NCBI GenBank assembly: GCA_027019885.1
Contig: JALUWC010000249.1
Location: 1-10,559 of the forward strand
Source of the DNA: Geoglobus sp.
Lineage (GTDB): Archaea > Halobacteriota > Archaeoglobi > Archaeoglobales > Archaeoglobaceae
Length of the DNA: 10,559 nucleotides
Direction of reading: 5' to 3'
The translations under genes were made by a program, and so were the position numbers. The notes beneath the pieces were generated by a model. That model was not told where the DNA came from. It was given only the letters and a program-made list of their open reading frames with translations, and made no database searches. How positions within the stretch are numbered: position 1 is the stretch's first letter; every line of letters begins with the position of its first letter. Below, one piece after another: positions 5,825-10,559 of the stretch.

Positions 5825-6952
5825 TCATCCGTATTCAAAAATCTCAGCACTCTCAACAGCCTCCTTCTCCCTGAGATCGCATACTTCCTCCATTCTCTCC
5901 ACTTCTTCAATCGAGGCATTTGTTACAGGATGCCTTGAAACCATAAGGGAGCAGCAATCATCATAGGGCAGGATGGATATCCCGTAAGTTCCTATTTTCT
6001 TTGCCAGATCAACGATCTCCTCCTTATCAAATCCAATGAGAGGGGTAAAAACAGGATAGTCTGAAGCGTTGTAAATGACCTTCATGTTTGCGAGAGTCTG
6101 TGATGCCACCTGCCCCAGATTGTCACCCGTGAATAACGCCTTAGCATTTTCCCTCTCTGCGATCATGCCGGCCATTCTCATCATACTTCTTCTGTAAATA
6201 ATCATTCTGTAGTCTGACGGAATGCATCTTACGATTTCAAGCTGAATGTCCCTGAAGGGGACCATGTAAAGCTTTAATCTGTGGTATTCAGACAGCTTTC
6301 TGGCGATGTCATGAATCTTCCTTCTCACTCCCGGAGAGTGCAGAGTGGAATTGAAGAAATGGATTAGAATAGCCTCCGCCCCTCTTTTCATTGCCATAAA
6401 TGCCGAGACGGGGCTGTCAATCCCACCTGAAAGTAAACAGGCGACTCTGCCAGAAACTCCAACAGGCAGACCGCCAACCCCATCTACCCTCTCTGAATAG
6501 ATGTAGGCATTTCTGTCTGATATTTCGATATATACCGTCTTTTCAGGATTTTTGAGGTTAACTTTAAGGTTTTTTCTCTTCAGTATTTCCTCTCCAACGA
6601 TTCTGTTAACTTCCATGGAATTCAGGGGAAATTCCTTGAAGCTCCTCTTTGTCTCAACCCTGAACGTCCCTGAGTCGGGTGCAAGATCAACAGCCGCTTT
6701 GATTATCCCGTCAATATCAGGCTCGGTTTTTATGGCTAAAGCGAAATATCTGACTCCGGGTGTTTTTTTCAAAATTTCTCCAATTTCGAAACTGCCACTT
6801 TCAACCACTATCCTGCCATATTCCCTCCTGATTCTGGGTTTTTCACCTTTCTTAATTTTCTCCTTTATGTTGCTGACGAGCTTTCTCTCAAAATAGCTTC
6901 TGTTTTTTCCTTTTAACGCTATTTCAGAGTAATGTACAACGTAAACCCTCAT
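5825..6952 (-). CDS. thiI: ThiI, tRNA 4-thiouridine synthetase (no rhodanese domain)
   Basis: A 375-residue ThiI. The enzyme adenylates U8 of tRNA and replaces its oxygen with sulfur to give 4-thiouridine; in some organisms it also supports thiazole synthesis. Domains in order: N-terminal ferredoxin-like part (1-55), THUMP RNA-binding domain (about 56-165), and a PP-loop ATP pyrophosphatase domain starting at SGGIDSP (175-181). A Cys pair, C333-C334 in YDDCCSLMV, corresponds by position to the catalytic Cys region of the pyrophosphatase domain. The C-terminal rhodanese domain of the E. coli protein (482 residues) is absent, as is usual in archaea, so sulfur must come from another donor or from sulfide. 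Other cysteines are C172, C243 and C358; several archaeal ThiI proteins are reported to hold an Fe-S cluster. Its ATG overlaps the DUF169 stop by ATGA, implying coupled translation. Confidence 0.94.
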   Translation of the reverse strand: MRVYVVHYSEIALKGKNRSYFERKLVSNIKEKIKKGEKPRIRREYGRIVVESGSFEIGEILKKTPGVRYFALAIKTEPDIDGIIKAAVDLAPDSGTFRVETKRSFKEFPLNSMEVNRIVGEEILKRKNLKVNLKNPEKTVYIEISDRNAYIYSERVDGVGGLPVGVSGRVACLLSGGIDSPVSAFMAMKRGAEAILIHFFNSTLHSPGVRRKIHDIARKLSEYHRLKLYMVPFRDIQLEIVRCIPSDYRMIIYRRSMMRMAGMIAERENAKALFTGDNLGQVASQTLANMKVIYNASDYPVFTPLIGFDKEEIVDLAKKIGTYGISILPYDDCCSLMVSRHPVTNASIEEVERMEEVCDLREKEAVESAEIFEYG

Positions 6953-7872
6953 GCCCTTACACTCATCCTGAGCTTTCTCGCCTCCTCAATTACAGTATCG
7001 ATCTCCCTTCCAACCCTCTCCTGAAAATCAGGTTTTCTGTATTCTTCGAAAACATCAAGCTCAACTACCCTTGTCATCTCAACCCAGTTCTCCCTTGGAA
7101 TCGCCACGCAATCTCCTGAATAGCTCTCAGAAGCTTTTATGGCTTCATCCTCGCTCTTGAATTTGACAGATGTGAATATCCCAAGTGTATTCCTGTCTCC
7201 CTTGAATATGTAGAGCTTCACACTTTTTCCGTTGTAGAACCCCATGAAGTGATCTGTTGCCTTGTCAAATCCCATTGCCTCAAACTTCTCTATGAGATCC
7301 CTTGGTAAATCATCCATCAGACAGCCGCAAAGGGCTTTTACCTCCTCCCTTCTGATTGCCTCTTCCATTCTAACGAAGATCTCATGAGGAAATCCTATGA
7401 CTATCTCTTCTCTCCTGTACCCTCCAATCTCCCTCGCACCAGGGCATAAGAAAGAGATGTTTGGCCTGTTTTCCTCCTTTACTAAAGCTGTTGCCTCTCC
7501 GCATACAGCATTCTCTCCTGAAAATCGGGCGTGGAGTTCTTCATCGAAGAGAGCTCGATAAAATGAGGATATCCTCATAATCCTCTCGGGATTTGTTACG
7601 ACAAGCACAACATCACACCTCTGTTTTCTGTATGGCTCGATGATTATGCTTCTGGTCTCTCCCTCCTCGGCCATCTCAGTTATGAAGCCCAAAGAAACCA
7701 GAGCTCCGGCGCATGTCAGGTTGAACTCATTCAGGATTATCCTCTCTCCTGTCTCCGCCACCTTCCTTACCGCCTCGCAGAATCTGTATTCGCCGGTGCC
7801 TTCAAGCTCCTCATCTTTAAATGTGACCGCCACAGGATCAAGATGGATCTCAAAATACCTCCTGAATGTCAA
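6949..7872 (-). CDS. DUF169 family protein, cysteine-rich, function unknown
   Basis: A 307-residue cytoplasmic protein whose first 180 residues match the DUF169 (COG2043) pattern as I recall it: PVAVTF near the N-terminus, YRFC32EAV, LTC54AGALVSLGF, RC86DVVLVVTNPERIM, AVC124GE, SFLC143PGAREIGG and EEIVIGFP. The family has no established function; its conserved cysteines and Gly-rich turns suggest cofactor or metal binding. About 120 more residues follow. They begin with LC182GC184 and contain a possible second alpha/beta unit (VKLYIFKGDRNTLGIFTSVKF) and a C-terminal helix. The start is TTG 7872, overlapping the SepCysS stop as TTGA, with GGAGGTG five to six bases upstream; no in-frame ATG lies nearby. 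Its stop overlaps the thiI start as ATGA. Sitting between two tRNA-sulfur enzymes in overlapping frames, it is probably part of the same process, but this is inference. Confidence 0.75.
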   Translation of the reverse strand: MTFRRYFEIHLDPVAVTFKDEELEGTGEYRFCEAVRKVAETGERIILNEFNLTCAGALVSLGFITEMAEEGETRSIIIEPYRKQRCDVVLVVTNPERIMRISSFYRALFDEELHARFSGENAVCGEATALVKEENRPNISFLCPGAREIGGYRREEIVIGFPHEIFVRMEEAIRREEVKALCGCLMDDLPRDLIEKFEAMGFDKATDHFMGFYNGKSVKLYIFKGDRNTLGIFTSVKFKSEDEAIKASESYSGDCVAIPRENWVEMTRVVELDVFEEYRKPDFQERVGREIDTVIEEARKLRMSVRA

Positions 7873-9053
7873 TCCTCCACCTCCACACCATACTTTTCTG
7901 CAATATCTTTAAAGGCATCTGCAACCTTCTCAAGCTCATCCCAGCTCAGCCCGTAAATGTTCACCTTGAAGTTCTTTGTCATACCAGCCTGAACTCCAAA
8001 AACCCCTCTTCTCTTCAACTCATGGTAAAGGAAGTACCCCCTCTTCCTGTGTCTCTTTGCTACGCTGTGGAATGCAGGAGATTCGAAATGCATGAGGGTG
8101 TGATTTTTCGGTCTCTCACCGATAAGCTGAACCCCTTCAATCTTTTCCATTTCTCTAACAAACCATCTTGCTTTCTCAACCTCCTCATCCCAGTGCCTCA
8201 CCCTCTCAACAACTCTCGGAAATGATGCCATTAACGTCATCACAGGCAAGCCAAACACAGGGGAGCAGCCAAACACGGCAAGCTCTTTTTTTGTAAAAGC
8301 TCTTCCACTCCATTCCCCCCTCATTTTTGAAGTTCTGAAAACTGTATCGGAGAATTCATAGTTTGTGGCAAGAACTCCTATTGGAGCTGTAGCAGACCAG
8401 CTTTTGTGACCGCTTGCAACGATGAAGGCGGTTCTCAGCTTTTTGCCATTTACCTCCATCACGCCTGATGTGTAGGCCGTGTTAAGGACGAATGGGATTT
8501 CATATTCCTCGCATATCTTCCCAACCTTCTCAGCATCAGCAAGATTTCCGTATCTGTAATCAACATGGGTGAGCAGGGCAAGATCCGGATAGCTGCCAGT
8601 TTCCTCCTTAACCCTCTCAAATGTTTCAGCATACCTCTCGGCTTCAATCCTGAAATCAGGGTAACCTGAGTTTGGCACCTCAAAAACCCTCATGTCGTTT
8701 AGTTCGGCAGAGGTGTAGGATGTGTAATGGGCTAATGAGTCCAGAACGAGGGTGCCCTTCTGAAATGCAGACATCACAGCAAACTTTGCATGCCTTGCTC
8801 CAGCTGTGAATCTGGCAGTGTCCATTCCAAGGAATTCGGCAACATCCTGCTTTAAAGCATCAACCGGCGGGTTTTTCAGCAAATCAACCCTGCCCTCAAG
8901 GCAGACATCGCAGACTGAGTAACCATCAGCCCATTCAAGGAGGATCTTTCTTGCCTCCTCAGTGAGAATGCCTCCTCTCTGGATTGGATGAATGTTAATC
9001 AGGCCTCTCGATGGTCTTTTAAGGTTATTAGGGCTGTATCTGTTCAAATCCAT
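7869..9053 (-). CDS. pscS: SepCysS-family PLP enzyme (Sep-tRNA:Cys-tRNA synthase)
   Basis: A 394-residue fold-type I PLP enzyme. SepCysS converts phosphoserine on tRNA-Cys to cysteine using a sulfur donor, the archaeal indirect route to Cys-tRNA and to cysteine itself. Numbering from ATG 9053, the signatures are INIHPIQRGG (from 19), the CxxC pair C48-x-x-C51 in SVCDVCLEG, HYTSY (from 109), the PLP lysine K217 in SGHKS, and a third Cys C263 in FGCSP. These match the three cysteines shown to matter in characterised SepCysS. Some motifs are divergent: AGARHAKF where I recall NGAREAKF, DYRYGN for DGNYGN, and CSPVFG for CTARGA. It may therefore be a second, specialised copy. ATG 9053 lies about 28 bases after a TATA element; GTG 9071 would add six residues. 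Its stop overlaps the DUF169 start. Confidence 0.85.
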   Translation of the reverse strand: MDLNRYSPNNLKRPSRGLINIHPIQRGGILTEEARKILLEWADGYSVCDVCLEGRVDLLKNPPVDALKQDVAEFLGMDTARFTAGARHAKFAVMSAFQKGTLVLDSLAHYTSYTSAELNDMRVFEVPNSGYPDFRIEAERYAETFERVKEETGSYPDLALLTHVDYRYGNLADAEKVGKICEEYEIPFVLNTAYTSGVMEVNGKKLRTAFIVASGHKSWSATAPIGVLATNYEFSDTVFRTSKMRGEWSGRAFTKKELAVFGCSPVFGLPVMTLMASFPRVVERVRHWDEEVEKARWFVREMEKIEGVQLIGERPKNHTLMHFESPAFHSVAKRHRKRGYFLYHELKRRGVFGVQAGMTKNFKVNIYGLSWDELEKVADAFKDIAEKYGVEVED

Positions 9054-9076
9054 CCCTCCCCTTAACACCACCTGGC

Positions 9077-9086
9077 TATTTAAAAT
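9077..9086 (-). promoter_or_regulatory. TATA element before the SepCysS gene
   Basis: The minus strand reads ATTTTAAATA at 9086-9077, overlapping the stop codon of the permease gene. A start site about 25 bases on falls near 9055, beside ATG 9053, so the message could be nearly leaderless. A purine-rich GGGGAGGG also directly precedes this ATG, too close to act as a normal ribosome binding site. The 26-base gap to the permease stop would equally allow read-through from that gene. Confidence 0.45.
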
Positions 9087-9853
9087 TTACCAGCTATGAG
9101 CGTTAGAGATGCGAGCCCGATGCTTGCAGAAATCGCCATCTTGAGCGTTGATGGAGAGCACTTCTTTGAAACCATGTACCCAGCCAAGGCTCCAATGATT
9201 CCGGAAGGAATTAATTTGAATGCGAGGCTTAAATCAACATTCCCGAGTGATCCATGTGAGAGCAGAGCAAAACCCGAAAGCAGTGTTGAAGTGACGAGAT
9301 CTGTCCCAACAATTCTATTTGGTTTGAGACTTGTAAGGTTGAGCACAGCAAATGTCAGCAATGTACCGCTACCAACAGATGTCAGCTGAACCAACAGGCC
9401 CACTGCAAACCCTATCAACACAAGCCAGTAGGCGTTTCCCCCATCGCTTTCAAAGGTCTCGCAGTATTTTTCGCATGCAAAGCACTCGGTTTTGACCCTG
9501 TGTTTTATTCCACTGTATATCATGAGAACAGACACAGTCAAAAGGACGATACCGAGAATTGCCGTAAGAGATTCCCCGTAAACTATCCTCTCCCTCAGCA
9601 GGTAATATCCAGCAACTATTCCGAATACGCCTGGGGGGGCAGTGTATAGAAAAAGCTTTGAATCGAAATTCTGACCTCTTTTATGTATTAGCGATGAAAA
9701 CGACTTCACGGTGAATGCATAAGCAAGATCTGTACCCACAGCCCTTTCAACACCTATTCCGAGAAGGATAAGAGACGGAGTCATTAATGCTCCTCCGCCT
9801 ATCCCTGTAAGTCCAACAAGAAATCCAACCGCCAGACCGAGTAATTCGAACAT
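9080..9853 (-). CDS. TauE/SafE family permease (sulfite/organosulfonate exporter type)
   Basis: A 257-residue polytopic membrane protein of the TauE/SafE family, whose members move sulfite, sulfoacetate or related anions, usually outward. Two homologous halves are visible: GLTGIGGGALMTPSLILLGI followed by AVGTDL near the N-terminus, and QLTSVGSGTLLTFAVLNL followed by IVGTDL in the second half. I count about eight hydrophobic segments. The loop joining the halves carries C124-x-x-C-x-x-x-C131, a cysteine cluster I do not know as a family feature. The start at ATG 9853 follows GGTGA by four bases; ATG 9871/9868 would add polar residues before the first membrane helix and lacks such a site. Divergent from a sulfite/nitrite reductase gene 117 bases away, it probably handles sulfite or a related sulfur anion. 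The actual substrate and direction are not readable from sequence. Confidence 0.85.
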   Translation of the reverse strand: MFELLGLAVGFLVGLTGIGGGALMTPSLILLGIGVERAVGTDLAYAFTVKSFSSLIHKRGQNFDSKLFLYTAPPGVFGIVAGYYLLRERIVYGESLTAILGIVLLTVSVLMIYSGIKHRVKTECFACEKYCETFESDGGNAYWLVLIGFAVGLLVQLTSVGSGTLLTFAVLNLTSLKPNRIVGTDLVTSTLLSGFALLSHGSLGNVDLSLAFKLIPSGIIGALAGYMVSKKCSPSTLKMAISASIGLASLTLIAGKF

Positions 9854-9897
9854 TGAATCACCGTACATCATTTTTTGGGCAGGGTTTTCGGGAAGGT

Positions 9898-9926
9898 ATT
9901 AATAATTAACGGCGTTAAATTTAAAA
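9898..9926. promoter_or_regulatory. Divergent promoter region with small palindrome
   Basis: Between the permease and the reductase genes lies an A/T-rich core. Plus strand: TTAAATTTAAAA (9915-9926) would start transcription near 9946, 25 bases before ATG 9971. Minus strand: an A/T block at 9898-9909 would start near 9877, about 24 bases before ATG 9853. Between them sits the palindrome TTAAC-GGC-GTTAA (9906-9918), overlapping both, well placed for a regulator that controls both genes. Regulator and effector are unknown. Confidence 0.5.
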
Positions 9927-9957
9927 ACCATAATATCCCACATCATATCATAACCTT

Positions 9958-9965
9958 GAGGGGAG
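9958..9965 (+). promoter_or_regulatory. Ribosome binding site of the reductase gene
   Basis: GAGGGGAG ends five bases before ATG 9971 and is complementary to the archaeal 16S rRNA tail. It fixes the start codon of the reductase. Confidence 0.7.
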
Positions 9966-9970
9966 AAAAC

Positions 9971-10559
9971 ATGGAGATCAGCATTGATGTTGGAGAAATA
10001 GGAAAATTCGTCGGAAGGTACTCTCTCGGAAGAGATAACGGAAATGATTCTCTTCATTTTCTGAGAATAAAGGTACCTGCAGGACAGATAGATTCTGAAA
10101 GACTCAGGAAGGTTGCTGAGCTGTCGAAAAAGTATGGAAGAGGGTACGCTGAGATAACAGACAGACAGAGCATTCAGCTTCACTGGATTGAGAGCGATGA
10201 TGCTCTTGAAATATTCGAGAGGCTTTATGAGATTGGCTATTCGACAGACATGTGCGGACAGGCTTTCAGCGGAGCATGCCTGGGGGATGTCAGAAACATT
10301 ATCACATGTCCGTTAAGCGGAAAAGTTTCAGAATTTGATGTGTCGGAGCTTTCAAAGAAGCTGACAGACTTCTTTACTGGTAACCCAGACTATCTGGACC
10401 TCCCAAGGAAGTTCAAGATAGCTCTAACAGGATGCGGTGGAGATTGCGTGAGGCTTGGGATAAACGATCTCGGAATGTACGGGACAATGCACAACGGTGA
10501 GAGAGGTTACGCTCCTTTTGTTGGAGGTAGCATAGGGGCAAGCTTTCCCGGCCCAACAA
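9971..10559 (+). CDS. Siroheme sulfite/nitrite reductase family protein (3' partial)
   Basis: The first 196 residues of a member of the nitrite/sulfite reductase hemoprotein superfamily, which reduce sulfite to sulfide or nitrite to ammonia at a coupled siroheme-[4Fe-4S] centre. Visible signatures: YAEITDRQSIQLHW (about residues 59-72), matching the RQ.hQLHW siroheme-binding strand; CLGDVRNIITCPLSG (from about 105), matching the GDxVRNxxxCPLxG segment; and LPRKFKIALTGCGGDC followed by VRLGINDLG (from about 143), the start of the central domain. The Cys set that ligates the cluster in the second half lies beyond the window. The sequence does not let me choose between an assimilatory sulfite reductase and a nitrite reductase, but the neighbours (TauE/SafE permease and sulfur-trafficking genes) favour sulfite. 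It does not look like the dissimilatory DsrA or DsrB. Confidence 0.88.
   Translation, partial: MEISIDVGEIGKFVGRYSLGRDNGNDSLHFLRIKVPAGQIDSERLRKVAELSKKYGRGYAEITDRQSIQLHWIESDDALEIFERLYEIGYSTDMCGQAFSGACLGDVRNIITCPLSGKVSEFDVSELSKKLTDFFTGNPDYLDLPRKFKIALTGCGGDCVRLGINDLGMYGTMHNGERGYAPFVGGSIGASFPGPT

Noticed and set aside
5562..5966. Plus-strand open frame across tusA and the end of thiI
   Set aside because: It is low-complexity Ser/Thr-rich translation antisense to two well-supported genes.
9096..9389. Plus-strand open frame inside the permease gene
   Set aside because: It is antisense to membrane segments with the TauE/SafE repeat pattern and has no independent support.
9899..10183. Minus-strand open frame over the start of the reductase gene
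   Set aside because: It covers the divergent promoter and the reductase N-terminus, whose siroheme motifs are clear on the plus strand; the translation looks random.

Overview
The window looks like a chromosomal segment of a hyperthermophilic euryarchaeon of the order Archaeoglobales (Archaeoglobus, Ferroglobus or Geoglobus). The reasons are archaeal TATA-type promoters, strong GGAGG ribosome binding sites, a fatty-acid oxidation cluster, an archaeal Sep-tRNA:Cys-tRNA synthase, and an IscS that carries the same Asp-for-Lys change I recall from Archaeoglobus fulgidus IscS. The order is an inference from gene content and remembered sequences. I see no insertion sequence, CRISPR array, tRNA or rRNA.

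Left part (1-2664): the end of an acyl-CoA dehydrogenase gene and a complete acyl-CoA synthetase gene on the plus strand, which together suit fatty-acid activation and beta-oxidation. Facing them on the minus strand are a rhodanese-domain lipoprotein and a 47-residue frame that overlaps its stop codon by ATGA.

Middle (2665-3711): one plus-strand gene for an unrecognised protein with a soluble N-terminal part, a long helical or coiled-coil stretch and three C-terminal membrane helices. It ends tail to tail with the minus-strand block, overlapping by 17 bases.

Right part (3695-9853, all minus strand): in transcription order, a TauE/SafE permease, a SepCysS-family PLP enzyme, a DUF169 protein, ThiI, then a TusA-like sulfur carrier, IscS, IscU and a tiny two-helix ferritin-like protein. 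Stops and starts overlap by 4 bases at SepCysS/DUF169 and DUF169/ThiI, and lie 1 base apart at TusA/IscS and IscS/IscU. A siroheme sulfite/nitrite reductase gene leaves divergently at 9971 and runs off the window. The region therefore reads as one sulfur-handling neighbourhood covering anion transport, reduction, tRNA-dependent cysteine synthesis, tRNA thiolation, sulfur carriage and Fe-S assembly.

Two points stand out. The IscS has lost the lysine that binds PLP and several other cofactor contacts, so the Fe-S system here probably does not draw sulfur from cysteine in the standard way. The tightly coupled SepCysS-DUF169-ThiI trio puts an uncharacterised cysteine-rich protein between two sulfur-inserting tRNA enzymes, making it a good candidate for a new sulfur-relay partner.
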